Notes: generated by a model from the letters alone, not told the origin. Counted from the stretch's first letter, positions 37,615 through 47,146 are shown. The stretch is 64,000 bases of DNA from Myxococcus hansupus (GCF_000280925.3 NZ_CP012109.1:8514501-8578500), one strand, 5' to 3'. Translations and numbers: made by a program.

Positions 37615-40600
37615 TCAGTCGCACGAATGCGTGTGCGTATGCTCCGTGGCCTTCGGGCTCCAGCCTTCGTTGCCGTCCTTCTCGAAGAAGAACTTCGCGC
37701 GCGGGCGCTGGCGCGTCCCCACCTCGTTGAGCGTGGCCGCGTCGTACAGACGCCCGTTCACCATGGTGTAGCGCACGGACCGGCTGTGCTTCAGGTCCTG
37801 CAAGGGATTGCCATCCAGCACGATGAGGTCCGCCAGCTTGCCCTCCTCCAGCGAGCCAATCTCCCCATCCAGGCCCAGGTAGCGCGCCCCGCTCAGCGTC
37901 GCCGAGCGCAGCGCCTGCAACGGCTTCATCCCGCCGTGGCCGAACATCCAGACCTCCCAGTGTGCCGCCAGGCCTTCCCGCTGGCCGTGCGCGCCAAGCT
38001 GCACGCTCACGCCCGCGTCACTCAGCTCCTTCGCCACCTTGGCGGCGGCGAAGTGGCCGAACTCGTCGTCCGGCACGTGCATCGGCCGGCGGCTGCGCGC
38101 GTCCACCACCCGGCGCGGGACGAAGGACAACAGCCGCTCGTCCTCCCAGACGTTCGTCTTCTGGTACCAGTAGTTCTCACCCCACACGCCGCCGTACGCC
38201 ACGCCCAGCGTCGGAGTGTAGCCCGTGCCGCTCTTGCCCCAGAGCTGCTTCACGTCCGCGTAGATGCGCGCCACCGGAATCGCGTGCTCCACGCCCGTGT
38301 GCCCATCCACCACCATGGTCAGGTTGTGCTGGAGCAGCGAGCCGCCCTCCGGCACCACCAGCATGTCCAGCTCGCGCGCCGCCTGGAGCACCTTCTGCCG
38401 CTGGTCCCGGCGCGGCTGGTTGTAGCTCTTCACGCTGAAGGCCCCCATCGCCTTCATCCGCCGCAGGTGCGAACGCGCATCGTCCGCCGTCTCGATGGGC
38501 GCGCGGTACCCCGTCCCTGACGCACCATAGAGAATGGTCCCCGTGGAGAAGATGCGCGGCGCCACCACGCCGCCCGCCCGCGCCATCTCGCTGGCCGCGA
38601 ACACCTCTTCCGACGAGTTCGACGGGTCGTGCAGCGTCGTCACACCGAAGGCCAGGGACGAGGCATGCACCCAGCTCTGCTCGGGCATCAGCCCGTCCAT
38701 GCCCATGGGCCCGTGCCAGTGCACGTCGATGAGGCCGGGCATCAACGTCTTGCCCTTCACGTCCACCACCTTCGCCCCCGACGGCACCTGCACCTTGCCC
38801 ACCGGACCCACCGCCACGATGCGGTTGCCCCGCACCACCACCACGCCCTGCTCGAGGACCTCGTCACCCTTCATCGTGATGACGCGGCCCCCCACGAAGG
38901 CCAGCGTGCCCTCCGGCACGTCCGCCTTCACCGGGAAGGAGATGTCCACGCCCTTCTCCGGCGCCTCCGGCAGCTTCTCCGGCGCGCCGTCGATGAACGC
39001 GAAGCTGTCCTTCAGCGAGCGCGTGTAGAACTCGGGCCCCAGCGCCCAGTGCAGGCGCTGACTGTCGCCGGACCAGTGCAGGAACATCCCCGCGTCCCGG
39101 CTCACCTTCGACTGCGGCAGCGCCTTCGCGCTCGGCCCCACCGTGGCCGACTTCGCCCCCAGCGCGAACGGGACGATGTACGCGTTGAAGTTCTCCCGGA
39201 ACGCCACCCACTTCTCGTCCGGTGACACGCGCAGCTCGGTGGCTTCGGCGCTGGTCAGGTGCGTGCGCTCCTCGCCCCCGCTCAGCCCGATGCTCTTCAG
39301 CGAGCGGACGTCCTCCTTCTCCTTCCGCTCCGCGTGCAGGAAGTACACGCGGTCCAAACGCGCACCGAAGTGCGGCTGCTCACCGTCACGCACCAGCCGC
39401 TTCGGGGTGCCGCCGCCCACGGGCATGGCGAAGAGGCCCGTGTTGCGGCTCCACTGTCCGGGCATCAGGTAGCCATCCCCCGACGCGCGGTACACCAGCG
39501 TCTTCCCATCCGGGCTGAGCGCGGGCTCCACGTAGTAACCCGGGTCCTTCGTCAGGACCTTGCCCTCGCCGCCCGTGGCGGACACCAGGCGGATGGTGCC
39601 CATCTTCTCGTCGTCCCACGTCGTGTAGACGATGGAGCGCCCGTCCCGGGAGAACGACGGATAGAACTCGAAGTGGTCGTCCTGCTTCGTCAGACGCCGC
39701 GGCGTCCCCGCCGGCAGCTCCTTCACGTACAGCTTGCCCAGCGACTGGTACACCACGCGGTCCCCCTTCGGGGACACCTGTACCCAGCGCAGCATCTTCG
39801 TGTTGAAGCGCTCGGGCGCCACCGCCTGTGGGCTGCGCACGACCTCGGCAATCGTGCGCGTGCTGCGGACGCGGAAGGGAATGGGCGTCACCTTCTTCGT
39901 GGCCACGTCGATACGCTGGAGCTTGCCGCCCGCCCAGAACACGAGGGACGTGTTGTCCGGCGTCCACGCCAGCGTCGGATACACGCCGTGGATGGCCCAC
40001 GTCTCCTGCATGTCCCGGTCGAGCCCGTCGTACAGCGGGCGCTCCGCGCCAGACACCACGTCGGTGACGTAGAGCACGCTCTTGCCGCGCACGCGGCGGA
40101 CGAACGCCAACTGCTTGCCATCACGCGACGGCGTGGGGCGGATGGAGCCGCCCGGCCCGGTGACGAAGGGGTCAATCTCCTTCGTCTCCAAATCCAGACG
40201 CTGGATGGCGTAGATCTGTCCGTTGGGGTCCTTGTTGTATTCGAAGGACTTCCCCGGCGTGACGTCCTGGCTGAAGTAGACGTAGCGCCCGTCCGGGGAG
40301 TACGCGGGCTCGCCCAAATCCTTCTGGTCGTTGGTGCGCTCGGTGAGCTGCACGCCCTCGCCGCCGGAGCGGTGGTACATCCACACCTCGCCCGCGCCCA
40401 GCGAACGCCGCGCGGTGAAGTGCTTGCGCGCCACGATGAACTGGCCGTCCGGGCTCCACGCGGGGCTGTTGAGCAGCCGGAACTTCTCCTCCGTCACCGC
40501 CCGCGCGTTCGAGCCGTCCCGGTCCATCACCCAGATGTTGTCGCCCCCACCGCGGTCGCTGGTGAAGACGATGTGCTTCCCATCCGGGCTGAAGCGCGGC

Positions 40601-41019
40601 TGCATGTCCCACGCGACGCCGGACGTCAGCGCCTTCGCCTCGCCACCGCCCATGGGCACCACATAGATGTCACCCAGCAGGTCGAAGACGATGGCGTCTC
40701 CGCGCGGGCTGACGTCCACGTTCATCCACGTGCCCTCGGTGACGTCGATGTTCACCTGACGTGAGGGGAAGCCGGGCGCGTCCACCTTCCAGGTGTCCTT
40801 GGCGTCCTTCTCCGCCTTCTGCGCGGCCTCACCGGAAGGAGGTGGCGCCGCGTTCACCTCGGCGGCGCGGGCGGCGTCGCGCGCGGTGTCCTTCGTGTCG
40901 GGGGATGGCTGCGGCGGGTCTTGCCGGACCGCGGGAGGCTTCGCCGGAGCTTGCTGCGCGGCCCACGGCGCGGTGGGCAGCAGCAGGACGGCGAGGAGGG
41001 AGGAGGTCAGTCGTTTCAC
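37615..41019 (-). CDS. secreted beta-propeller/amidohydrolase fusion protein
   Basis: A 1134-residue exported protein. A signal peptide (SSLLAVLLLPTAPWAAQQA) and a Pro/Ala linker precede a long TolB/PD40 beta-propeller region (about 70-690) with repeated DxxPRFSPDGKHIVFTSDRG-type blades. The last ~430 residues are an amidohydrolase domain: VVDVKGKTLMPGLIDVHWHG (HxH metal site near 770), GVTTLHDPSNSSEEVF, VVDGHTGVEHAI and the terminal EIGSLEEGKLADLIVLDGNP. The family is widespread in environmental bacteria; it may hydrolyse peptides or cyclic amides in the periplasm. Start is GTG at 41019 with AGAGGA upstream. It ends in a short His/Cys tail (THTHSCD). Confidence 0.87.
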   Translation of the reverse strand: MKRLTSSLLAVLLLPTAPWAAQQAPAKPPAVRQDPPQPSPDTKDTARDAARAAEVNAAPPPSGEAAQKAEKDAKDTWKVDAPGFPSRQVNIDVTEGTWMNVDVSPRGDAIVFDLLGDIYVVPMGGGEAKALTSGVAWDMQPRFSPDGKHIVFTSDRGGGDNIWVMDRDGSNARAVTEEKFRLLNSPAWSPDGQFIVARKHFTARRSLGAGEVWMYHRSGGEGVQLTERTNDQKDLGEPAYSPDGRYVYFSQDVTPGKSFEYNKDPNGQIYAIQRLDLETKEIDPFVTGPGGSIRPTPSRDGKQLAFVRRVRGKSVLYVTDVVSGAERPLYDGLDRDMQETWAIHGVYPTLAWTPDNTSLVFWAGGKLQRIDVATKKVTPIPFRVRSTRTIAEVVRSPQAVAPERFNTKMLRWVQVSPKGDRVVYQSLGKLYVKELPAGTPRRLTKQDDHFEFYPSFSRDGRSIVYTTWDDEKMGTIRLVSATGGEGKVLTKDPGYYVEPALSPDGKTLVYRASGDGYLMPGQWSRNTGLFAMPVGGGTPKRLVRDGEQPHFGARLDRVYFLHAERKEKEDVRSLKSIGLSGGEERTHLTSAEATELRVSPDEKWVAFRENFNAYIVPFALGAKSATVGPSAKALPQSKVSRDAGMFLHWSGDSQRLHWALGPEFYTRSLKDSFAFIDGAPEKLPEAPEKGVDISFPVKADVPEGTLAFVGGRVITMKGDEVLEQGVVVVRGNRIVAVGPVGKVQVPSGAKVVDVKGKTLMPGLIDVHWHGPMGMDGLMPEQSWVHASSLAFGVTTLHDPSNSSEEVFAASEMARAGGVVAPRIFSTGTILYGASGTGYRAPIETADDARSHLRRMKAMGAFSVKSYNQPRRDQRQKVLQAARELDMLVVPEGGSLLQHNLTMVVDGHTGVEHAIPVARIYADVKQLWGKSGTGYTPTLGVAYGGVWGENYWYQKTNVWEDERLLSFVPRRVVDARSRRPMHVPDDEFGHFAAAKVAKELSDAGVSVQLGAHGQREGLAAHWEVWMFGHGGMKPLQALRSATLSGARYLGLDGEIGSLEEGKLADLIVLDGNPLQDLKHSRSVRYTMVNGRLYDAATLNEVGTRQRPRAKFFFEKDGNEGWSPKATEHTHTHSCD

Positions 41020-41181
41020 CAGAAGTCCTCTTCAGGGAGTAACCGTGTGTCGGGTGGCGGAGACTACCCGGCCCCATGGGGCCAGGGGGTGCCGGCCGTG
41101 AACAGGCGGACAGGCGAGCCTCTTCCGGGCCGTGTAAGCTCACACCCGTCGAGCCCCATCGACTCCCAGGGGGGAGCCTCC

Positions 41182-42210
41182 ATGCAGACGCGTAACCATT
41201 CCTCGTCCGGGCCGGGCGCGAAGAAGCTCGCCGTGCTCGTCATCCATGGCATCGAGGTGGATGACCCAGGTCTCTTCGACACCGCCGTGCGCCTCTTGCA
41301 CAAGCATTTCGGGGAACACGCGGGAGCCCACCCGGACGCCCTCGTCGTCGAAACGGTGAACTGGGCCTCCGTGCTGGAGAGCGCGGAGAAGGATTTGCTC
41401 GCCCGCTACGGCCCCCCGGACGCGGAGACGTACTGGAAGTCCCTCTACGACAGCGTGCGCTCGGTGAACCAGGGCCACGAATCCGCGCTCGTCCCGCTGA
41501 TGCTCCGCATGATGCGGCCGTCCCTGCGCGGCATGGACCTGCGATACCCCGGCCTGCGCTGGATGCTGGTCCACTTCGTGGGCGACATCATCGCGTACCA
41601 GACGAACCCCGCGGACCCGGACGTCTACACGAGCATCCACCGCAAGGTCGCCGAGGCCCTGGGCCGCCTGCGCGAGAAGGCCGGTGACGACGCTCCGCTC
41701 TGCGTCATCGCGCACAGCCTGGGCAGCGTCATCGCCAGCAACTACTTCTACGACTTGCAGGTCCAGCGGCTCGCGGGACGGGACATCATCGAGGACTCGG
41801 TGCGCGCGGCCCAGGGCGGCTCGCCCCTGGAGCGCGGCGAGACGCTCAGCCACTTCTTCACGCTGGGCAGCCCCATGGCCCTGTGGAGCCTGCGCTATCC
41901 CCACGCCGGGCTCGACCAGCCGGTGCACGTGCCCGCCCCGGAGCTGGCGCGCCATCACCCGGGCCTGGGTGGGCAGTGGATCAACTTCTACGATGACGAC
42001 GACGTCTTCGCGTGGCCGCTCCGGCCGCTCAGCGAGGCCTACCACGCGCTCGTGGAGGACCGGTCCGTGCGCGTGGCGGGTCCGCTCTTCTCGTGGACGC
42101 CCCTGGTCCACCCCTTCTACTGGTCGGATGACGGGGTGATGTGCGACATCGCCGCGTCGCTCGCCGGTGCGTGGAAGCAGCTCGCCAACGCCCCGTGCGT
42201 CGCCGCGTAG
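41182..42210 (+). CDS. alpha/beta-hydrolase-fold protein
   Basis: A 342-residue cytoplasmic protein. The nucleophile elbow is AHSLGSVIASNYFYDL (G-x-S-x-G variant with Ser), the oxyanion strand LAVLVIHGIEVDDPGLF, and a possible acid/His pair lies in NFYDDDDVFAWPL and the later WTPLVHPFYWSD. It is probably a serine esterase or lipase-like enzyme with an unknown substrate. No signal peptide. ATG at 41182 is preceded by GGGGGGAG. It is divergent from the propeller/amidohydrolase gene across 162 bp. Confidence 0.75.
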   Translation: MQTRNHSSSGPGAKKLAVLVIHGIEVDDPGLFDTAVRLLHKHFGEHAGAHPDALVVETVNWASVLESAEKDLLARYGPPDAETYWKSLYDSVRSVNQGHESALVPLMLRMMRPSLRGMDLRYPGLRWMLVHFVGDIIAYQTNPADPDVYTSIHRKVAEALGRLREKAGDDAPLCVIAHSLGSVIASNYFYDLQVQRLAGRDIIEDSVRAAQGGSPLERGETLSHFFTLGSPMALWSLRYPHAGLDQPVHVPAPELARHHPGLGGQWINFYDDDDVFAWPLRPLSEAYHALVEDRSVRVAGPLFSWTPLVHPFYWSDDGVMCDIAASLAGAWKQLANAPCVAA

Positions 42211-42317
42211 CCCGCGAGGACACCGGGGGAAGCGGTCCGGCACGCCAAGTGTGGGCAGGCATGCGCATCGCTACAACGCGGTGTGCCATGCGGCCTTGAA
42301 TCTGGTATCGCGCCCTC

Positions 42318-42770
42318 ATGTCGGACGACTTCACGCTTCCCGAAGACAAGGCCGGGCGGTTGGAGCGCTGCGCCCTCTTCTACACGGACGTGGTGCCCCA
42401 CAATCATGCGCTGGGGCTGCGGCTGGTGGACGTTGGCGCCGCCGAGGCCACCGTCGAGCTGCCCTACGCCGAGAACCTCATCGGCAACCCGGAGACGAAG
42501 GTCATCGCGGGCGGCGCGGTGACGACGCTCATCGACGCCACGTGTGGCACCGCGGTGTTCCTCAAGCTGGGCCGCTTCGCGCCGCTCGTCACATTGGATT
42601 TGCGCATCGACTACCTGCGCCCCGCGCGCCCTGGCGTCGTCCTCACCTGCGTGGCCGAGTGCTACCGGCTCACGCGTCAGGTCGCCTTCGTGCGCGCGCT
42701 CGTCCACCAGGGCGACCCGGGCCATCCGGTGGCCTCCGCCCAGGGAACCTTCATGCGGACGGAGGAATGA
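42318..42770 (+). CDS. PaaI-type hotdog thioesterase
   Basis: A 150-residue hotdog-fold protein. The active-site helix region is ENLIGNPETKVIAGGAVTTLIDATCGTAV, followed by TLDLRIDYLRPARPG and VASAQGTFMRTEE, as in PaaI/YdiI acyl-CoA thioesterases. It should hydrolyse an acyl-CoA to free acid and CoA. The next gene is a second hotdog protein whose start overlaps or closely follows this stop, so they are coupled and may form a heteromer. Confidence 0.85.
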   Translation: MSDDFTLPEDKAGRLERCALFYTDVVPHNHALGLRLVDVGAAEATVELPYAENLIGNPETKVIAGGAVTTLIDATCGTAVFLKLGRFAPLVTLDLRIDYLRPARPGVVLTCVAECYRLTRQVAFVRALVHQGDPGHPVASAQGTFMRTEE

Positions 42771-42775
42771 CGGCC

Positions 42776-43234
42776 ATGAGTGACACCCCGACCTCCCCTC
42801 CCCTCCCCGAGTTGGTGCGCCAGGTGCGCAAGTCGCGTGAGTACAAGCGGCTCACCGACGCCATCCCCTACACGCGCTTCATGGGCATCGGCGTGGAGAA
42901 CCTCGCCGGCGAGATGCTCTGCCGCATGGCCTTCAACCCGAGGAACATCGGCAACAGCCTGCTGCCCGCGCTGCATGGCGGCACGCTCGGCGCGCTGCTG
43001 GAGTCCGCGGCCGTCTTCGAGCTGCTCCTCCAGACGAACACCGAGCGCGTGCCCAAAGTCATCTCGCTCACCGTGGACTTCCTGCGCTCGGGCAAGCCGC
43101 AGGACACCTTCGCCAAGGCGCTCATCACCCGCCAGGGCCGGCGCGTGGCCAATGTGCGGGTGGACGCGTGGCAGGACGACCGCACGCGGCCCATCGCCAG
43201 CGCGCACGCGCTGTTCCTGCTGTCGGAGCCGTAG
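42776..43234 (+). CDS. second hotdog-fold thioesterase
   Basis: A 152-residue hotdog protein paralogous in fold to its upstream neighbour: GIGVENLAGEMLCRMAFNPR, GNSLLPALHGGTLGALLES and VISLTVDFLRSGKPQDTFA. The usual catalytic acid of PaaI-type enzymes corresponds to the Glu in GALLESAA. Two starts are possible: ATG 42767 (overlapping the previous stop as ATGA) and ATG 42776; the latter is preferred because GGAGG lies 10 nt upstream rather than touching it. Two adjacent, diverged single hotdogs suggest a heterotetramer. Confidence 0.82.
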   Translation: MSDTPTSPPLPELVRQVRKSREYKRLTDAIPYTRFMGIGVENLAGEMLCRMAFNPRNIGNSLLPALHGGTLGALLESAAVFELLLQTNTERVPKVISLTVDFLRSGKPQDTFAKALITRQGRRVANVRVDAWQDDRTRPIASAHALFLLSEP

Positions 43235-43268
43235 TCGTTCTCACGACGGCGGGATGCCCTCGGGGCCC

Positions 43269-43294
43269 CGGGCGCTCCGAAGCGGGAGCGCCCG
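43269..43294 (+). terminator. terminator hairpin after the thioesterase pair
   Basis: A perfect 10 bp stem (CGGGCGCTCC at 43269-43278, complement at 43285-43294) with a 6 nt loop, 35 bp past the stop codon of the second thioesterase. No T-run. Confidence 0.6.
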
Positions 43295-43376
43295 CCCCGC
43301 CGTCCGCCGCCCCTGCCCCACGCCTGGAGCCGCCTCCACCTTCGGCCTGATTTCTCAAGGGCACCGGAGGTGGACG

Positions 43377-44120
43377 ATGAAGCGATGGATGATGGCGGGC
43401 TCCCTCGTGTGGGCCAGCGCGGCCCTGGCGCAGCAGGCGCCGCAATCCCAGACGCAGAATGGAACGGATGACACCGAGGGCATGATTCGCATGGGCCGGC
43501 CCGACGCCATCGACCAGGGAGAGGCCCTGGAGCCAGTGTTGGAGGGCACGGGCGGCTCCGGCCCCCAGGGCGCCGCTCCCGATGCCCGGGGCGCGGCGCT
43601 GATGCAGCAGGGCTTGATGCCCATCCCCACGGAGGAGCAGGCCTTCCTGAACGCGCTCCACCAGGCCAACCAGAATGAAGTGAAGCTGGGCAAGCTCGCG
43701 CAGCAACAGGGCACGGCCCAGGGTGTGAAGGATTATGGCGCACGGCTGGTGAAGGACCATCAACAGGCGGACCAGCGCCTGATGGCCTACGCCAAGGCGA
43801 AGAACCTCACCCTGTCCGAGCCCCAGCCCGACACCGACTTCGCGAAGACGCTGGAGCGCGAGGAGCAGGCGTCCATGGCGATGCTCCAATCCCTCCAGGG
43901 CCCCGCGTTCGACCGCGCCTTCCTGGCCTCCATGGTGGCCGACCATGACATCGACATCGCCAAGGTGATGGCCGGGCAGCAACAGTTCGCGAGCAACTCC
44001 GAATTGAAGCCCGTGCTCGATGACATGTTGCCCACCCTGCGCGAGCACCGGCAGCAGGCGTACCGGCTGCTGGGCCAGGAAGCACCGCGACAGGCCCGCA
44101 GGCCACCCGGCGGACGCTGA
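43377..44120 (+). CDS. DUF4142-family exported protein
   Basis: A 247-residue secreted protein with a short signal (MMAGSLVWASAALAQQA), a Gln/Gly/Pro-rich linker, and from about residue 85 a ferritin-like helical DUF4142 domain: EQAFLNALHQANQNEVKLGKLAQQ, VKDYGARLVKDHQQADQRL, FLASMVADHDIDIAKV. The domain is common in periplasmic proteins of proteobacteria; a role in stress or metal handling has been suggested but not shown. GGAGG precedes the ATG by 6 nt. Confidence 0.85.
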   Translation: MKRWMMAGSLVWASAALAQQAPQSQTQNGTDDTEGMIRMGRPDAIDQGEALEPVLEGTGGSGPQGAAPDARGAALMQQGLMPIPTEEQAFLNALHQANQNEVKLGKLAQQQGTAQGVKDYGARLVKDHQQADQRLMAYAKAKNLTLSEPQPDTDFAKTLEREEQASMAMLQSLQGPAFDRAFLASMVADHDIDIAKVMAGQQQFASNSELKPVLDDMLPTLREHRQQAYRLLGQEAPRQARRPPGGR

Positions 44121-44122
44121 CG

Positions 44123-45604
44123 TCAGCGCGCGGTGACGGACACGGAGAAGATTTCCATCTGTCCCGCCTCACCGGCCCACGTCACCAGGTACGTGCTGCC
44201 TTCCGCCTCCCCGGTGAGGCGCAGCTTCCCATTGCCCAGGGACTCCACGCTCAAGACGACCGGGTCGCTCACCGCGACGCGCCGGAGCCCTGGGACGGAC
44301 AGCTCACGCACCTCGTTCAAACGCAGGGGCGGAAACGAAGCCGCCGAGGGCGCGCCGTCCGCCCCCGCCAGGACCGCCCGCAGTTGCGCGTCAGCCGCTG
44401 GGGGGGCCTCGGGTGAGGGAAGACGCCACAGGGCGACGCCGAAGCCCGCGAGCAAGGCCATCAGGGAGAGCACCGCTCCCACGATTCGGATTCGATGGCG
44501 CAGCGGGAGTCCCGCCGGTTGAGTCAATGCGGTCATGAGTGCATCCATGGAAGCAAAGCGCTGCTCCGGATCGGGCGAGAGCCCTTGGGCCAGTCCAGCG
44601 CGAATGTGTCTCGGCAGGTCCTGGGAGCGCCTCCGGGAGGGCAGGTTCCGTGGAGCGGCGTCCGAGGGAAGAAGCGATGGCCGCTCTCCCTCGAAGGCCT
44701 CGTGGAGCGCGACACAGAAGCTGTACTGGTCACTGCGCGCGTCCACCGCATGTCCCGCGTGCTGCTCGGGAGACATGTAGGCGGGTGTCCCGGCGACCTG
44801 ACCGTGACGCGTGAGCACCGACGCCTTCGCGGAGGTGGCCTCGTCCCTCCCTTCCATCTGCACGGTGCTCGGCACCGCCGCGTCCTGTCTCGCGAGGCCG
44901 AAGTCGGTGACGCGCACCCGTCCGTCGAAACCCACCAGGACGTTGGACGGCTTGAAGTCGCGATGCACCAGCCCGGCCCGGTGCGCGGCGGCCAGTCCCG
45001 CTCCCGCCGCGAGGAACACGTCCAGCACCTCGCGCCAGGGCCGTTCCCGCTCGCGGAGCCACTCCGCCAGCGTGGTGCCCTCCACCCACTCCATGGCCAG
45101 GAAGTCCCGCCCCTCCGCGGTGCCCAGTTCGAAGATGGGCAACACGTTGGGATGTGACAGGCGTGCCATCGCTTGGGCTTCCCGGAGCAACCGGGCCCGG
45201 CCCTCCTCCTCCGCGCCCTCGCGCAACGGCCGCAGCAGCTTGAGCGCCACCCGCCGCCCCAACCGGCTGTCATCCGCCGCGTACACCACGCCCATGCCGC
45301 CCATCCCCAACACACCGCGAATCACATAGGGCCCCAGCCGCGTGTCGGGCGGAAGCCCCGTGTCTGGCGACGGGTCCGACAGCGTGGGCAGCCCCGTGTC
45401 CAGCCGCGTGGGTGTCCTGGAGTGCCCGGTGCCCGGAAGCGAGGACTCGGCCGCGACGGCGGCCACCAGCTCCCGGCACTCCGCGCAGCCATCGAGGTGC
45501 GCCTCCACCTCCAACACCTTCGCGGATGGCAACGCGCCACTGGCAAAGGCCGCGAGCAGGTTCTCGTCCGGACAGGCCGGCAGGGAGGAGGGCACCAACG
45601 TCAT
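44123..45604 (-). CDS. transmembrane Ser/Thr protein kinase with zinc-finger N-terminus
   Basis: A 493-residue receptor kinase. N-terminal residues 10-52 carry an anti-sigma-type zinc finger (H36, C40, C43: HLDGCAEC). The kinase domain (about 91-360) has GMGGMGVVYAADD, Lys122 in VALKLL, catalytic Asp216 in HRDFKPSN, DFGLARQ and APE-like YMSPEQHAG, all intact. One membrane helix (about 374-393) is followed by a periplasmic domain (428-493; VREL..VPGLRRVAVSDPVVLSV) like the pilus-formation N-terminal domain PF13629. The gene before it encodes a free secreted version of that domain and the one before that a sigma factor, so it probably tunes that sigma factor in response to an envelope signal. 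Confidence 0.9.
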   Translation of the reverse strand: MTLVPSSLPACPDENLLAAFASGALPSAKVLEVEAHLDGCAECRELVAAVAAESSLPGTGHSRTPTRLDTGLPTLSDPSPDTGLPPDTRLGPYVIRGVLGMGGMGVVYAADDSRLGRRVALKLLRPLREGAEEEGRARLLREAQAMARLSHPNVLPIFELGTAEGRDFLAMEWVEGTTLAEWLRERERPWREVLDVFLAAGAGLAAAHRAGLVHRDFKPSNVLVGFDGRVRVTDFGLARQDAAVPSTVQMEGRDEATSAKASVLTRHGQVAGTPAYMSPEQHAGHAVDARSDQYSFCVALHEAFEGERPSLLPSDAAPRNLPSRRRSQDLPRHIRAGLAQGLSPDPEQRFASMDALMTALTQPAGLPLRHRIRIVGAVLSLMALLAGFGVALWRLPSPEAPPAADAQLRAVLAGADGAPSAASFPPLRLNEVRELSVPGLRRVAVSDPVVLSVESLGNGKLRLTGEAEGSTYLVTWAGEAGQMEIFSVSVTAR

Positions 45605-45676
45605 GATGTGTGTCGAATCATCGCAGCGTGGACAGGCCCCGGGAAGCCCGGGGCACCGCACACCGAGGCGCGTGCC

Positions 45677-45994
45677 TCAGTCCTGGACGACGACGCGGTA
45701 GGTGCCGAGCTTGTTCTCGGAGCCCGCCCAGGTGAGGAGGGTCGTCTCACCCGCCTTGACGCCGGTCACCTTCAGCACGCCCTTGCCCTCGGTCTTGATG
45801 TCCGCGACGTCGGGGTCACCCACGGCGACACGGACCAGTCCCGGCACGTTCAGCTTCTGGTGTCCGCCCTTCTTCAACGTCAGCGTCGTCTCGCCAGCGG
45901 CTTGAGCGGCGGGAGCCGGCTTCGCCTCCTCCGCGAACACAGGGGTTCCCACGAGCGTCAGCGCGACCAGGGCCAGCTTCATTCCGAAATGCAT
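45677..45994 (-). CDS. small secreted PF13629-like protein
   Basis: A 105-residue exported protein with signal peptide (KLALVALTLVGTPVFAEEA), an Ala/Pro linker and one beta-domain: LTLKKGGHQKLNVPGL, VRVAVGDPDVADIKTEGKG and GETTLLTWAGSENK. This is the pilus-formation protein N-terminal (CpaC/secretin N-term) type fold. It is similar in motif order to the outer domain of the kinase encoded 72 bp downstream. ATG at 45994 follows GGAGGA. It may be a ligand, decoy or partner of the kinase. Confidence 0.8.
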   Translation of the reverse strand: MHFGMKLALVALTLVGTPVFAEEAKPAPAAQAAGETTLTLKKGGHQKLNVPGLVRVAVGDPDVADIKTEGKGVLKVTGVKAGETTLLTWAGSENKLGTYRVVVQD

Positions 45995-46074
45995 GGTGTG
46001 TCCTCCACAGGGGGTTTCTTCCACCTTCACGGGGGAGACACCGGCCACTCCGGGGCGTTGCATTTCGCCGCGAA

Positions 46075-46992
46075 TTATTTCGGCGACCCCGTGTGGCTCA
46101 GGAGGGACGGCAGGCTCAAGTCCAGCTCGCCATGCAGCGCGCGCATCAGGCTGTGCAGCTCGCCCGAGGTGAGCTGGAGCCGCTCCGCCAATCGCTGGCG
46201 CGTCCCCTCCATCACCGACTCCCGCGCGCGGGCCACCCAGCGTGACACGGTGGACTTGTGCGTCTGGTACAGGGTGCCGATGCGCTCCAGGCTCAGGCCC
46301 TCCACCGCGTGGAGCCGCAGCACGGTGCGCTCGCGCGCGGGCAGGGCCTTCAGCGATTCGGAGAGCGCCCTTTGAAAGTCCTCGCGGTGGTGGCGCTGGA
46401 GGTAGGCGAGCTCGACGTCCGCCGCGCCCGCGCCACTCGCCAGCGGCACCGCTTCGGCTTCCTCCTCCGCGTGGGCCCTCCGGCGCTCCGTGCGTTGAAG
46501 GTTGAGGGCCGTGCGCACCGCCGCGGCGCGCAACCAGGCCGCGAGCGGGCCACTGCCCTGGTACTCCGCCATGCGCGCGGGGCGGTTTCCCTCGGGCACG
46601 AGGAGCCGCTCACGGAGCTGCTGGAGCACCTCGGACGGTTCCACGCCGGATGCCTTCAGCCGCGACACCGAGGCCGCCGCCTTGGGCAACACCTGCCGCT
46701 CCAGCGCGGCGTGCGCCGTGGTGTCTCCCCGCGCGCAGGCACAGGCCAGATAGAGGTCGGCGCCGTGCACCGTGGCGAGCACCCGCGCGGGGTCCTCATC
46801 CCTGGGCAGACAGCCGGCGAGGTGGCGAAGGAAGTCCTCCTCCTCCAACGCGACGCCCTCCCAGGTGCTCACGCCCGCGGCGTGAAGCGACGCCAACGCG
46901 TCCTCCAAACCGGAGAGGCGTTCGTAGCCCTCGCGGACGCCGGGTTCGAGTTGCTGGAGGAAGACGAGCGAGCGGCGCTGCTGCGTTCGCAT
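46075..46992 (-). CDS. RNA polymerase sigma factor, Myxococcus subfamily
   Basis: A 305-residue sigma-70 factor resembling the Myxococcus-specific Sig-70_gmx1 group. Region 2 is in the middle (YQGSGPLAAWLRAAAVRTALN at about 160), and region 4 near the end: LSESLKALPARERTVLRLHA, then EGLSLERIGTLYQTHKSTVSRWVARAR with the recognition helix. The first ~120 residues are an added helical domain not found in plain ECF factors. It heads a row with the small secreted protein and the zinc-finger kinase (80 and 72 bp gaps). The kinase or its zinc finger likely acts as anti-sigma; target promoters unknown. Confidence 0.85.
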   Translation of the reverse strand: MRTQQRRSLVFLQQLEPGVREGYERLSGLEDALASLHAAGVSTWEGVALEEEDFLRHLAGCLPRDEDPARVLATVHGADLYLACACARGDTTAHAALERQVLPKAAASVSRLKASGVEPSEVLQQLRERLLVPEGNRPARMAEYQGSGPLAAWLRAAAVRTALNLQRTERRRAHAEEEAEAVPLASGAGAADVELAYLQRHHREDFQRALSESLKALPARERTVLRLHAVEGLSLERIGTLYQTHKSTVSRWVARARESVMEGTRQRLAERLQLTSGELHSLMRALHGELDLSLPSLLSHTGSPK

Positions 46993-47146
46993 GCGAACCT
47001 CGGCAAGGCCTGTACCTGGAACGGCACGGCGCCCTGCCTTGTTAGCCTGCTCCCTCCATCCGTTTCCACTCAGGGCAGCGCAACACCCACACTGCTGGCG
47101 CGCGAGGGCTCCGCGTTCCTCCGCGAATCACTCGCGCGCCAAGGTC

